A stretch of 64,000 bases of DNA, taken from the NCBI GenBank assembly GCA_905221605.1, contig CAJNDS010002335.1, positions 149,887 through 213,886 on the forward strand. The letters run 5' to 3'. Source of the DNA: Symbiodinium natans (taxonomy: Eukaryota > Sar > Dinophyceae > Suessiales > Symbiodiniaceae). The translations under genes and the position numbers were made by a program. The notes below the pieces were generated by a model. The model ran no database searches and had not been told where the DNA came from. It saw only the letters and a list, made by a program, of their open reading frames with translations. This document shows, in pieces, positions 42,058 to 55,215 of the stretch (position 1 is the stretch's first letter; each line of letters starts with the position of its first letter).

Positions 42058-44129
42058 GTACATATATATATATATATGTATGCATGAATGACTGACCATA
42101 TACTACATCATTATGCATATTGTATATGTTATGTTTTTTTTGCTTGCCTGGTCGGCTTCTCGTAGTGTCTGTATGCATCAGGGACTTAGTTTCCGAGCGT
42201 TTCCTGGCTCGGAGGGGAAGAAACCCTAAACCCACCCTAAGCCCTAAAAGGCCGGAGCTTTTGAACCAAGGATTTGTCCACAATTTGCAGCGAGTCCGTA
42301 AAGACCGGGAGGGCGAAGTCAAGTCGAGGTGAGTGACGCCGGATTGCCAGGTCTCACCGTTGTTGACAGCAGGAATTTCAGTAAGAATCTGTGGCAGCAG
42401 GGTCTTTTCTTAAAACAGATTACAGAAATCTGAAGCTTCTGAGAAGGCGTACGATGCTACTCTACTTGTACTTGCACGTGCGAAGTATCGACGTGCGGTG
42501 ACGTCACGGCATCTTAGCCTGGCCTTTCTGCTGCCTGTCTCACCCTGATGCCTTCCGCCCAAGGCGTGGCAACCAGCTGGCAAGTTCTGAGCCTAGGGTT
42601 TAGGGCCAAAGTTTAGGGTTCAGGGTTCAGGGTTTAGGGTTGAAGCCCACGAACCTCAGGCCATCAATCTTGAAGCCCTTCATTCTGCTACACAGCCGGT
42701 GAAGATGGGGGCCAGCTTTGTTCGAAATTCGGGGCATGAGCGATGCAGCACCAGATTGGCGGCTTCTTCCACAGCGGGACCCCGGACCCAGGGAGCTCCA
42801 CACCCCACAACTAGGAGTTTAACCTTGAACTCCCGGTCTGTTCCTTTTTGGGTCTTGGGGCTCTCTGGATGCCTCCCGAAAATTCATGCTCTCAAGGCGT
42901 TCCGGGGGTCTTTGGGCTTTCCAGTAGGGGAGGGTAATCAGGAAACCTACCGGGATCTCAGGGGTCCCTGGTTTTGATGAAGGGCCGCACTTTCTGCACC
43001 CTGCACCAAGCCTTGCTGCACGATGTAGCTCTTTGACCTTTGCTGCGACCCCCGCAATTCGGCAAAAAGCAGCCCCCCAAGTTGACCGACACGGAGGGAC
43101 CATGCAAAGGACCCTGATTCTCCCCCCACCCTGATAACTGTCAATCAAGAGCATCACAGCGAGTATCGAGGCATTGTGGGTCGCCGGAGATATGCCTAAA
43201 AACATCAATTAGGCAGGGGGGTTTAGGGCTCGTGGAAGTTGTGCATGCCTGGGTGGCTCTCAGCCCTTGCGACCAACGCAAGAAGGAAGAATGGGCGCAG
43301 ATGCCATGCAGGACACGAATTTGCATGCCAAGTATACAAGCAACGCAGCTCGAGATCTAGATCTGAATTCGCAGGTCGGTTCAAATCTGCGCACCCACGC
43401 AAGACCAGTTGGAACCGCACAGTGCCCAGCAATGGCACGTCTTGTGAGGGAGCTCTCTGGTCCGGAGGTGCCGGGAGTGCCCCGGATGTCGACATCGCGC
43501 CCATCCCAAACTCTGCAAATCCAACACGCAAAGCCTCAAGCCTTAGTAACTCCTAGGCTTCTTGGGAGCAACCAGGCGTAGAACTGGGTGATTTCTCCCC
43601 TAGCAGCAGACGCCCAAACTCTGGAGCCTTCAAGATAGATTCCACGGGCTGAGTTTCGTGGAGGGGGAGCGCCCTTGATAGGCCCACGAGAACGGGGAGG
43701 AAAGGGTTGAGTTTTCCGACTCTGGGATGGTTCGAGGGGACTGGCGGGTGATGATTTCTCAGGGGAAAATCTTTCCGTGAAGCCTGATGTGGTGTTTGCA
43801 AGCTGCAATTCAGCTTTCCTGGTTCCTCCCCGAGCATGTTGTGGATGTCCGGCAGGATGGCACGGGGAGCCGACCACTCAGTCGGACCCGGACCCGCACG
43901 TCCAGCTTCCGCGGCAAAAGGCTGGGCTTCAGGTGATTACAGTAAGGATGTTTGAGGCTGTTATTCGAGGGCTTAGGGCTGGAAGAACAGGCCTCCCACA
44001 TGCACAAGGTTTCTACATGTGCCTGAGCTCTAGGCTGTGCAGCATTGCTCTGACACAACCCTTGCCGGAAGTTCTCATCTGCGCTACCGACCGTGACCAG
44101 CCCAGCCGCCCCCTAAAACCCTAGAATAT
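40661..44129. other. Mostly unassigned; one exon-like segment
   Basis: Near 41153-41225 an exon-like frame reads ETLKLAEDQAKAGLRRSRRP. A (CATA)n-(TA)n microsatellite lies at 42003-42082. A further coding-like piece near 42690 reads KMGASFVRNSGHERCSTR, and a 104-codon frame at 43267 has weak protein character. The rest is rich in CCCTAAA/CCCGAAA words. No confident gene. Confidence 0.3.
42003..42082. repeat. (CATA)n-(TA)n microsatellite with inverted end
   Basis: About 12 CATA units, then CATATGTACATATATATA and GTATG, repeating the organisation seen at 37798-37930. Confidence 0.9.
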
Positions 44130-44360
44130 ATTTAATGTAATGGATATATGTATATATATGTGTGTATAATGTACTATTGTAGTATATGCATCTTATCTCA
44201 TTGTGTTTTTTCATTTGAGCATAAATCACAGATTATGGAAGATATGGCTTCAACCAGGTTTCATATCACGGCTGAAATGTTGTACTGTAGTAGTTTGAAA
44301 AATGTGTGTATATATATATATGTATATTTATTTATTTGTTTTCATTTTTAAAGTGTAGAC
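44130..44360. repeat. AT-rich stretch with short (TA)n
   Basis: About 230 bp of AT-rich DNA with TATATATATG near 44310-44325 and TTTATTTATTTG. No coding signal beyond a 67-codon frame. Confidence 0.45.
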
Positions 44361-47300
44361 GCCGAATCAATCAATCCACAGCCGAAAGCCACAGGGCCGA
44401 CCTCCTCACCATCGAGTCCGCTGCAAAGGCACCGAGCCATGCCCATGGTCGCCTGAACCTGCCCGAGTGACCGGGCTGAAATTAGGATTCGGGCCCCATT
44501 TCCGGGGTCTTACTGTACAAGGGCGTGAACTGAACACCAGCGATAATTGATGCGGGGGCCTCAGGCACACTACCCCCCCGAAGCCGTAAAACCTCCAACC
44601 CTAACCCTAAAGCCTAAACGCAAAAGAATACCCTAAGCCCTAAACCCTATTTGATTCACAGTGCAGTCGCGCTCAGTTGCTCAGACTCAGAGACACTGCC
44701 GAGTAAACCCTATTTGCTGCCTCGGACCCCAGGATTGCAGGCCGTTCGGGTGACAAAGCTCGGCCGCTGACCCCGCGGCCCCGGCCTTCGCCAGCCATGG
44801 CACCAGCGGCTGAATTTATGGTTTCGGGCGTTGAAAGCTGATAGGGTTGAGTCTGAGCCATTTAGGATTTAGTTTAGGGTTTAGGGCTTTGGGGGGTTAA
44901 GAACTGTAGGGTCTTGGTAGATCGTAGATGCCTCTCTTTTAGAAAGGGATAGGTCAGATCATAAGCCTCCCCGCAATTGATGCCAAGTGGGGCTTTACAT
45001 CTCAGACAACGCTGAAAACCAGGTGAGTTTTCGAGGAAGCAAAACAAATAGATGGAAAGGATATAATATGGTGTTTTGCTAGCTCTTCGCACCCCTTAAA
45101 AACATTATAGAACTAGACCGCTGAGTTAGGAACACACAAAAAGGACAACAGGTGAATGAGAGATCTTTGTGGGGTTCGCGCGCTCATTTTCTGTGTTTGC
45201 TTACCTGAAACCAAGAATCAAGGGAACCTCCCACGAAGAATCCTCGATGGGGGTGTGGGGGTTAGAGGCTTCGGTTTGTTTCATGTAGAGGAGCTTTTGG
45301 AGTTTTAGGCTGGTGCCCAAGAGGTGTCAAAACAGGGCTGGCTTCTCGGATTTTGTCACTTTGGGGTTCGGGTCAGTTGATACATTCCATGGCAGTCTCT
45401 TCTGACTATCTGGTATGCCAGATACGGGCTATGATATTGACTTGAGCGTTCCCGAAACTAAGCACTTGAACCTGACCAGAAGCATGAATCACTGAAACTG
45501 CTGTGGCCACTCGTAGGCTTACAGCAAATCGGTTCAAAACCCTTTGTGTGACACTCTTCAAGCTCGGAGCACCCTGAAAGAGCCCCCCAACTCCGAAAAC
45601 CCGACGAGGCGGACGAAGTCGAGCTCGAAACCCGCTCCCAGCCGCTGAGCAGTTGGCGGAAGCCAACGATATCGGCTGATGCGCAGGACGTAAAAGCAGA
45701 GCACCGCAATCCTGTAGACTTCAACCTTAGCTCACTGACGTTTGAAGCAGACAATTTCTGCTGAAGTCTTTGAAGGTCCTTGGAAAGTAATAGGGCACGC
45801 TGAAAAGTTCCAAGTACAGCGCTGGATCTGAGGCTCGTCAGGCTCTTCCTTCGCAGGTAAAGGAAGGTTGGGGGCACAACTCCCTTGGGGGATGTTTGTC
45901 TTGGGCCTAAGTGCAACCAGCGTAATTATTGAGCTTGGAAAGGGCCTCACAACGGTCGCGACAGCTCTTGAATCCTGACCACAAGTCACTTGGGCGGGGT
46001 TTCCGTCGGAGGCTTCAATTCCGCCTCGGCGGAATTGGCAGCTTGTTGTTCTTCTTGCAAATGTGTCAAAGAACTCCCGACATGCAATCTTGTGGACTCG
46101 GCGAGTGTCCCATCTTCCCCATCCGGCTCGCAAGTTCCCACGAGCAGAGAGGGGGAGAGCACGATGGAGAGAGAAGTACTTGCAAGCGGAAGCGTGTCGT
46201 GCCATTGTAGACCGACTGGGCCGCAGCCCGCATGGGTGTCAATGCCAAGACGAGGCGTTTTGCATCTGATCTCGACTTCATACTGGAGCGTTGTCCTGCT
46301 CATACACATCCTCAATTTTCACAGCTGCGATCGGTGACGCTTGAAATGATCTGCACGTGTTGCCCAATTCTTACTACGCTGAGCTGAGCTCTGCAAGTCG
46401 GTTAGCAGTTAGCTGTTGGCACCGGTGATGTTGCATCGGCAAGGTAAGAGGCAAACTCCTACGAGGAGCGAGCATTTTATATCACGGTATGTTCATGCAG
46501 GAGGTGCACCAAAGGCACTCGGGTCATTTGAGCCCATCACATGTGGCAGAATGAAGGTGCTACGAATTTGATCGAGGTCGTCCAACAGGGGGCCTCATAT
46601 TCGGCGTATGAGTTGCTGAAAAACTTATCGCTGTTCAAGGCCTGGATCAGCCTCAGCGGCCGTAAGCCGCGACACATCATGGGACCGTATCCCACTGGAA
46701 CCATGTCTTCTTCTTTCGAGCCCGTCGCAGTCTGACTAGGTCAGGTCTGGACTTCTCAACTGCTTGCGAGCGTTCTTGTTTTTCCTGGTCCTTCAGCCAC
46801 TTTCCCTGATGGCTTTGCTTGTTCTGTGTCACCCCTGCTGGTACGCACTCCGCGTTCTCGGCCCTCTCATGGTATCCCTCCCTCCCCTCCATGGTGTCCC
46901 GTCTCCCCCCGGGGCACCCCCCAACACCCAACCCTGACTTTTGCCCTTAACCCAGCACAACTGCAGAGGGAGCGGGTAAACCCTAAACCCTGAAGCCAAT
47001 GGGGGGCGGGGATGGGTGGACGCGTAGAAACCCTAAAAGCTCGATCGACGCTTCTGCAAGGAGTTTTTGAGCTTGTCCCGGAAACCCACCGCGGCTTCCA
47101 CGGTTTCCGATGCGAACTCGCACTCCAGAGAAGGCGCACCCAGCTTTGATCGAATGGGACACGACCCAGGAAGTACTTAGAGTTTGCTCATCGCGGCGTC
47201 GATTGGGTGCTTGGTCGTGTCTTTGATTCGAAGCGGTGCATGTGCAGATGTACATCTTCTTGTTTCAAAGACAGTTCAGACGCAGGGAGTGATCAGGGTG

Positions 47301-47852
47301 CTGTGTCGATCGAATGCTTCAACCCGCTCCCAGCCTCAGCAGGCTCTGCAGACAGTGGTATCTCGGACGGCTCGAACCAGGTGCCTGTTGCCGCTAAACG
47401 TTGTAGGCTTCACCAAGCCCAACGGTCAAAAACATCTGAACTAGGCCCTAACTAGGGTTGGATGTAGTGGCATCCTTGCAGCGCCGTGAGAGGCTGCTAG
47501 CCCAAAGCCTGGCGATTGGGGTTTGCAGAGGGTTCCCAAAGGCCAAAGGGAAGAGAGGGTGGAGTTGGGTGGAGTCTTGCCTTTCATATCCAGGAGCAGT
47601 TCCTGCCGCCGTGCCTCACAGGGTCTCAAGACAGCTCTGATGACGAGGACCTCGGGCCCAGGGCGGGTTGTAAGAGTCCACTGAGTACCGTATTCGCTTG
47701 AGCTGCCTGATCAAGGGCATGAAGCCAACTGTGTTGGCAGACCAAAATTCTCGTGTTGTGACGGCCAGTTGTTTCTTTGTTAAAAGCTTCGTACACTTGC
47801 TTCCTTTCGGTTCATTCCAAGCTGCTGTGGGTTTCGAACATCGTCCAGGGCC
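44361..47852. other. Unassigned; weak exon-like pieces on both strands
   Basis: A minus-strand 152-codon frame (45458-45916) includes a helical stretch SKDLQRLQQKLSASNVSEL and could be an exon. On + a 64-codon frame at 46541-46735 and a possible terminal exon ending at TGA near 47701 (GSQDSSDDEDLGPRAG) are coding-like. None has a recognisable domain. Confidence 0.25.
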
Positions 47853-48610
47853 ATGGCGCCTGCAGCAGAGACTTCGGAGTCAGCGCTGGTGCACCCCATC
47901 CAAGCCGTGGTTGATCCAGAGCTGGGGTTAAAACATGATGCTGTGACAAGCGTGGGACCCCCATGTGCTAAGCTCCTGGTGCTCGCGAAACGTTGTGCAG
48001 CGGTTTCATCACAGCTTTTTGCGAAGCTGCACTTCATGGGTTTGTTCTATTTACTTCTGCTCGCCTGGCTGTCGCTTTACTTGCAGTTGCTGACCAATGA
48101 CGAGGGCTTCGCAAAGATGCAATGGTACCGTTACCTTTGCTGGGTATCAATCGGAGTCAATAGCCTTGTTTTACTGGGGGAAATGTGCTGGCGGATTTCT
48201 TCTGGAGTCAGAGATCGGAAATTGGACTGCCACATTGTCTTGCTGGCACTCTTACTGGCAGTGCAGCTTCTAAAGGAATTCCTGCCTGATGGCCACGCGG
48301 CAGAAATCCAGCATGTGGACTACGCCATCACCATCTCTGCTGCCTTAGCCATGCTGGGGAGGCCTTCACTGGCGGGTGACACAGAGCTGACGGACACACA
48401 AAAACAAGACGGCAAAGCCAAGCACAAGAACAAAAAGCAGAGCATGCTCGACGGAATCTAGGCCGCTCTTGTTCTTCTCAGCTGGCTTCCTTTACTAGGG
48501 ACCCTACGAATAAACAGGACAATAAGTGCATATGAACGCGAAGCAGTTTGTTTCTGTTGATCTCTCTCTCTCTCTCTCTCAATCTCTCAATCTCTCAATC
48601 TCTCAATCTC

Positions 48611-48649
<39 letters not shown>

Positions 48650-50485
48650 CTCTCTATCTGTTCCTCTTGAGGAACCATGCTGGGGCTTTTCTTGATTTGG
48701 AAAGCCCATCGCATCGGAGTGGTTTGCTTCTTGCTGGTGGCTGTGTTGGATGCGGTGGCCATCCCAGCAACTGCGGCAGCAGTCAAGAATTTGACCAACG
48801 CCGTAACAAGAGGTGATGCCCGGGACGTGCTTTCTTCATCCGGGGTCTACATGGCCGTGATTGTCAGCGCGGCACTGCCCTTCATGATGTTGACTTATGT
48901 GACAGCGATCATTCTCGCCCAAGGACTCGTGAGACTGCAGACCAAGATCAGCGAACGCATGATCTACATGGAGTTCAACGAGTCGTCCAAGTTTTCTCAT
49001 GAAGATTGCCAAGATGTATTTCGGTCGGACATCGCGCGGATGGAGAAACTGATGAACATGATGCTGAAGCAGTTGCTCGCACCTTTCATGAAGCTTGCCA
49101 TTGCCCTGTGCTATGTCACCTACGTGCGAGCCGAAGTGGGGTTCTTGGCTATGACCATCTTCCCCTTCATCTTCATCACTGTCCCGGACTCGAGGCGGGG
49201 AGCCGAAATCCATGAATTCATGAATCATTCGCTTTGTGAATTTCTTGCATCTTTCAGGTCGAAGAAGGCCTCCACAGCTTTCAAGGATGCCACCTCCAAG
49301 GTTGCCGCGGTTTTCTCCAATGCCTTGTCGTGCCATTCCATGATCTGGCATACTGACGCGCAGCAAGCCTGGATGAAGGACATCCTCCTTCCCCATACTT
49401 CAGAGGTGAGGCGCTCGAAGCGCCGCGTGGAATTCTGGTCTGGCGTTGTTGGAGGTTATATCACCCAGATGCTTCAACTGTTCGTGGCCCTACACATTGT
49501 CATCTTGGCAAACATGGCTGTTCAAGGAACGTTGACGGTGGGAGATTTCACTGGTATTGTGGCGCTCTTTACGCAACTTGCCTCTCCAACGACCAAACTT
49601 GGGGCGTTTGTGAAGGAAATCACGAAGCTTTCCGGGGCCACGCAGAGTGTGGCAGAATTCCTGGCCACAAAGAACGAACAGCCCAAAGGATTATTGTGGG
49701 ACTGGCAGAGGAACCTCAGCCGCAACGTTATGGGCGCCGTCTTGTTGACAAGTCCCCACATGCCCGAACAGGGAGAGGCCGAAGTCTCTGTTGTGCCGGT
49801 GGCGCCCGGCTTCTGCCACCGAATCCAACCAGGATCCTTGGTATCCTTCACCAGCGAGGAAGGTGGCCCTGTGCCTGAGTTCCTGAAGTTGTTCAACGGA
49901 TATGGAAGCCATGGCCTTTGTTTACGTCCCGAGAACTACAAGGGTCCGACGTGGACTGCAGTGCAACGCCTGAAGAGCCGCACGGCTGTTTTGTCAAAGG
50001 CACCAAGCATTCTGACGGGCAGCGTCCGAGATAACATCTGCTTTGGCGCTGCGCAGATCAGTGAGGAGAGGCTGCTGCAAGCCGCAAGGCTGGCTGGGCT
50101 CAATCTCGATGAGTACTGCAGTGAAGGGTCTGACAGGTCTGGTGGTTCTGATGGGCCGTGTTGCCTGAACTTCTCTACGCAGCTTGGTGAACGATGTGTC
50201 TTGGACCCGGAGCTTGCGCAACGGATCTGCCTGGCACGGGCGATATACAGCAGACCTTCCCTGCTGCTCTTGGACCAAGCCACTGCTGGCTGGGCACCAG
50301 AAATGGAAGCCAAGTTCTTCAACACGCTCCTTGCAGTACAGCAGACGGAGGACTTTGCAAACATGTCTGTGATCAACAACTCCTCCCACATGACACAGGC
50401 CATGGTCGATGCAGGCTTCGCTGAGACCGTCTTCAAGATGAAAGATGGTCATTTGGAAGTCGGAGACTGTGGTCGGACGGTGTGA
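47853..50485 (+). CDS. ABC transporter with N-terminal 4-TM extension and degenerate nucleotide-binding domain
   Basis: ATG 47853 opens a 202-codon frame with about four hydrophobic helices and a Lys-rich end. A 602-codon frame from ATG 48677 has an ABC membrane domain (about six helices, residues 10-310) and a nucleotide-binding domain (about 370-600). A GA donor at 48454 and AG at 48670-48671 would join them in phase 1 into about 804 residues; otherwise they are two genes 215 bp apart. In 602-residue numbering, the Walker A lysine position is Val399 (EEGGPVPE), the Q-loop Gln is Lys441, the signature LSGGQ is LDPEL (509-513), Walker B is LLLLDQATA with Gln534 replacing the catalytic Glu, and H-loop His571 remains. 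ATP hydrolysis by this site is therefore improbable. It could be a silent half of a heterodimer or a regulator. Confidence 0.75.
48562..48657 (-). repeat. (CT)n-(CTAT)n pyrimidine microsatellite before a 3' splice site
   Basis: CT repeats, CAATCTCT units, then about nine CTAT units and CT, ending 13 bp before CTTGAG|GAACC. As transcribed it is an unbroken polypyrimidine tract immediately 5' of the proposed acceptor at 48671. Confidence 0.9.
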
Positions 50486-53400
50486 CGTAAGTTATCCAGT
50501 CAGTGCGCAATGACAAGAGCCGTGTGAGCTTGAGTAATTAACATTGCCGTGACATATGCCCAAGTAAGTTTTGAAGACTTGGCATTGCTGTACAGTGTAA
50601 AGCTTGAATAGACCGAGTCCCTGATGTGCCAGAATGAGCCGCTCCCACATAGCTCACAAGCCAGCTGAAGCAGGTGGGGTGAATTCGTCCATTTGATCGA
50701 ACGCATCAAACGGATCAGCTGCCATAAAGTGCAACTCGGCTGATCTCGGCAAAGCAGGCAGCAAGCTCAGCGAATGATCCTAGGCACGTTTTGACCGAAA
50801 GAAAAGGTGGCGCTCCCACGTGTGTCACATGAGAGGAGCACAGCTGTCAACGACAGATGTAAACCAGCCCTCAAAATCCCTTTCAGCCCTAAAGCCTCAA
50901 GCCTCTAAACTTTGGCGCAGGACCTCCTGTTTCCGATGCACCTTGACTCCAGGCCAAAGGCACACACCTACACGGAGGCCGACAGAGCTGGATTGTTACA
51001 GGGTTTCCCCACCCCATCTAGGAGAGTCTCTTGAGAAGGCGGTTGCAGGGTTTATGGTTCTTCGACGACGCGCGCAGGAGGACGGTTTTGGGGTGGTTTA
51101 AGGCCCCCACCGCCTCAGGGAGACACATACCCGGCAGACGTAATGCGGCGCAAGCCGAGACGGCTGCCCAAAGCCGTGGGCTCAGATATGTGCACAAGGG
51201 TGGAGTTGCGGAGCTTTGACTTGGTACAGGCTTTTGAGAGTTTGGCCTCCACTGACCTTCATGTTGTTTTGGGGTGCTTCGAAATCCGAAGTCAGAACCC
51301 TCCAGCAAAACGACCTACACACCTTGGGACTCCAAGTAGCCGCCCCCTAAACCCTCGAGCACAAGAACTGCACCCTAAACCTTCCCAGCCCTTCAACACG
51401 CCACGGAAGCCAGTCGCCTCGAAGGTCAGGAACGTCGACTCAGAGCTTGCGGACCCGCAACTTGGCTCTGGCTTATTGCAGTCCTGTGTTTGGCAGGAGG
51501 AGAGGGGTTAGGTTGGGTTTCGGAGATGGTGCCTCGGGCCTCGAGGGTTTAGGGATGTGTGGGGCGTATGATGGAGGAAGTTTCGCCGGGAGCCCTTCTC
51601 ACACTCTCCCACCCAAAAAACCCGAAAGCGCGTTAGGACCCGCCCCATATTGCCACCTCGGACCAGAGCCCTTCAACTTTCGACAGAAACCTGAACCCTC
51701 ATTTGGCGTATGGGTCTTCCACGGGAATGCATCTCTGGGTTTAGGTTTGGACTTCTTCAAGTAGTGCCTCCAGACGTCACCAAGAGAGGAGAGCGCCGGA
51801 CGTTCAGACCCCCGACCCCCGAGGATGTTGGATGAGCCAGCGAGCCCCCATCGAACCCGAGCATCCATCACCTTCAGCTTCTGAGAGTTCCACGGCGTTT
51901 GGGGGTTCTCGCATACTCTTCTCAGGGTTGAAAGCTTAAAAAGGTTGAAGGTTATGTTACGTTACGTATCCCATGCGGCTTCGGAGACTGGTGTGGAAAT
52001 GCCTGGCTCTCTAATTCTCCACTGAGAACCAGCTTGTTAGAGGTGTAGGGGCCTATGGCTTGAGGACAAGGATTCAGGGGGGAAAATTCACATACTTTGC
52101 CTTGCGGCACATGTCTGTCGCTTTCTCTTCCTTAGGATGGTACATCCACCCATGCTCTTAAACATGCAGTCCCCAAGCACACAGCCATGCGCAGCGTAAC
52201 CCTAAAGCCCCGGATGAAAGTTTCGGGGTCCGGGCCCTTTAGGGTTGAGGAGCCTAGAACAAAACGATGGAACCTCAAACGGCTTTGGGGGCCCTTCTTG
52301 CGCAAGCCCCAGAGCCCCAGACGCCGCGGAAAGCATCTTTGAGACTTGGGTAAGCCAAGTCAACCCCAGCCTGGTGATCCTCCTCTTGACAGCTCCTGGA
52401 GAGCCGGGGAGGAGGACAAGGATGACTGTTGAGCCCTTTTCAGGCGTTTTTGGTGAGTCTGGGCCCTACGGCCAAGCCCCAGGGCTTGCTACAAGTAGCT
52501 CGAAGAGTCCGACCTGAGCATGAGTCTCTGTCGGCTTTCCCCTTGGGATGCATTCTGAGTTCTAAGCCCAAACCGTACATGCCCCCCAAAGACCCACGTG
52601 CCGAAGCAGACCTCGCAGATTCCTAAACGAGAGCCCTGAGAGCCTTTAGAAAGTTGCGTTCCAACAGTTTGCGCTCACCCGCTGCCTGCCAGCCTTCTGC
52701 CGATCGAAGCAGCTTTGGTGCCGCAAGGGTTTTTAGATGGACCTCTTACCACGGCCCGCGCCACGCATGAGACCTTAAACCTAGATACAGGTTTCAGGTT
52801 TACGGGCCTTGCCCTGCTGAGAAAACACGAAGGCTGTCAGCGACAAGATGGGTTCGCCACCCTACTACAGTCGCCAAGAATCGCCCGCTTCGGCAGGGTC
52901 TGTAGCTTAAAGGCAGACACAAGCACTGGCTTTCTGAATACGGCACCTGGCATGTTCAGGGGTAAGGATTGCGGGAGTTCCGCTTTTAACCAGGCGGCTG
53001 CTACTGCAGACGCTTTCAAGCTTGCAAGAAGTGAACCAAGGTGAACGACCCCATTAACCGCACAGCCCCTTCATGCTCAATGCCCCATCATCCCGAGGTT
53101 AGATGGTTTTCCGCTTCGGAATTTCACCCGCAGTTTGAGGTTCAGAACTTATTATCCGCTTCACATTTGCTAGATGAAGCAGATGTAGGGGAGCACTGGT
53201 GCCAAGATGGAAGTTGTGCCACATCCTGTCTGGAGTTTTTGACCCATTTGCTTGCCTCCATTGGGGCATCTGCCAAGCAGACGCGCCCTTTTCCAAACGG
53301 TACATGGGTTTGAGCAAAGTGTTCCGCATGGGTCATGCCTCAGCTTCGGAAGTAAGTGAACCCTGCAAGCCCCCATCGCCGAGCCCCCGAATCTACTGAA

Positions 53401-54337
53401 GCAGTGATGGTTCATGGCTCAATCCTGTTGGTTCGAGCAAGCTTTTCCGGGAGCTGCTGCCCCTCAAACTCGGGTCTCGACTCTAGAATATGGAACGTGC
53501 CAACTTGAGGACAACAGCCCGCGGTGGGGGATCGCCAGGCTCCCGATTGTCTCTTTGAGCCCGACTGCATCTTCCACTGTCGGGTTCACCGTCGGGCATC
53601 CAGAACCGACTTGCACCTCAGCGCTGCGGAATGTTTGGCCCACGCGACGGTGCCTCCAAGCTCTAAAGTGCATCGGGCCCCATCATTTGCATCGTGTTGG
53701 CCAGCCATCATGCATCCACCCAGAGCTGAACCACAAAAACCGTTCTTGCTCAGCTGGCTCTGAGCTCAAGTGGCAAAGGAACTGAGTCCCTGTTCCATTT
53801 GTTGTGTGTTCTTGGCCCCCTCTTGAAATCTGATGAGCCCAATAACAGCCACCATCACTCACGGACTCAAACTGACTCAAGAAACAACCCCCCCCACCCG
53901 CCGGCCCCCCAATTTTCCTTGCGCCGCCATGCTGGCATCGTTCAGACGGGCTGTGCTTGGTGGCACCCTGGGTGCGAACCCGATTGGGACACATCTTTCG
54001 CAGGGTTCCCTCTGCAGTTGGCACCACGGTCGGCGATGGTTTGGTCGCGAGACTGGGGTTGCTTGGCAAACGTTAGTGTGCGCCCACGCATGCCGAATAA
54101 CGTCAGCCAATTCCCAAGATCAGGTGTGCTGGTTGGAGTTGCAGGTCAGTGAAGGCGGGACTTTTTGTGGTTGTGGGTCAAGGGGTTAGGGATGGCATGC
54201 CATGCCACGCAGAGGGGGGCCATCGCCTCACTGTACAAGAGAACCCCCCAACGGGCCCCTAATTCAGAGACCAACTCCCACATGGCACTCATACGTCCAA
54301 CTTATGGCAATGCGTGGGGTGATGCTAGCCTGCCTAG
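50486..54337. other. Mostly unassigned
   Basis: No confident gene. One small exon-like segment near 52327-52350 reads AESIFETW and stops at a consensus GTAAGC donor, followed by TCTTGACAG near 52393. Other open frames on both strands lack domains. CCCTAAA-like words are frequent. Confidence 0.3.
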
Positions 54338-55215
54338 GTGGTCGTGAAGTGGGACGGCGAGCGCGGCTTTGGCAAGGTGAAGCGCGATGATGGCACGGAG
54401 TTCTTCGTGCACAGCAGCTACTTGCAGCAGACGCCTATGTTCCTCGGCAGACTGGACAAGAATAGACGTCAGGAATCAGGAACGAAGGGTCCTCTATCAC
54501 ACGTGGCCACGGATCTTCATACCCCAACCACGAGATGACCCCCCTTAAAAGGGTCGTTTGTAGCACAGCCAAGCGGTGTGGCCGGTGACCCGTAAACCTT
54601 CGCCGAGGTCTGAAGGTCAGGCCGTGACCTTCGAGGCCCCCGAGTCCAAATTCCTTTCGGATTGGGGAGGGAGGGAGAGGGAGAGAGCCGGACACGGAAC
54701 GTGAAAGGCATCGCAGGGAGTTTGAAGGAAGACGTCGGGAGGGTGATGAGGGTCGGGGTAGGGGTTGAGGGTGAGCTGGGTAATGCACGCCTATGTGCGC
54801 AGAAAGAAAGAAAAGAAAGAAAGAAAGACATAGAGACAGAAGGAAGGAAAGAAAGAACGAAAGTAAGAAAGTTGCAAGAGTTTCAAGTTAAGGCACGAAC
54901 CCTAATCCCATTAACAAGGTATACCGGAACACCCCATCGGGGTCTGCTGTCGGTTGGGAGGCACGAGGTGACTTAGAGGTGACTCCGCAGGCTGCGCCTG
55001 TCTCTGGATGTCGAAGGTTATTAGCATATGATTGGGGTTCTGGGGTTTGAGGGGTGGAGGCTTCAGGGTACCGGGGGGGGGGGGGGGGGGCTGCGAAGGT
55101 CCGGTGGAACGACAAGCACAAGCAGCACCACGCAATTGACGTGGGCCTCCGTCAGTCGCCCGCCAGCACCCCCGCAGTTCAGCTGCCGGACTTCGGGAGC
55201 AACGTGTCAGCAAGA
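54338..55215 (+). CDS. Cold-shock-domain protein (spliced)
   Basis: After the CCTAG acceptor at 54331-54337 the frame reads VVKWDGERGFGKVKRDDGTE, then FFVHSSYLQQT. This covers the first three strands of a cold-shock domain with its two RNA-binding motifs (KGFGxI-like GFGKV and VFVH-like FFVH). A second exon near 54609 reads SEGQAVTFEAPES, the 'L.eGq.V.Fe' strand, and joins in phase 2 if a GC donor after CAGAC is used. A third exon from about 55092 reads KVRWNDKHKQHHAIDVGL, a likely final strand. Such proteins bind single-stranded RNA or DNA; small cold-shock proteins are common in dinoflagellates. The start codon and end are not resolved. The domain is somewhat short between HSS and EGQ, so a small exon may be missing. 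Confidence 0.55.
54806..54872 (+). repeat. (GAAA)n purine tract
   Basis: GAAA/GAAG repeats preceded by TATGTGCGCAGAAAGAAAG, the same lead-in found at about 3019-3036. It lies in the cold-shock gene intron. Confidence 0.8.
55072..55091. repeat. G-run of about 18 bases
   Basis: Homopolymer G just upstream of the third cold-shock exon. A length error here would shift apparent frames. Confidence 0.8.

Noticed and set aside
48509-48514. AATAAA between the two ABC ORFs as a polyadenylation signal
   Set aside because: Dinoflagellates do not clearly use AATAAA, and a GA-AG intron across the site gives a better protein.
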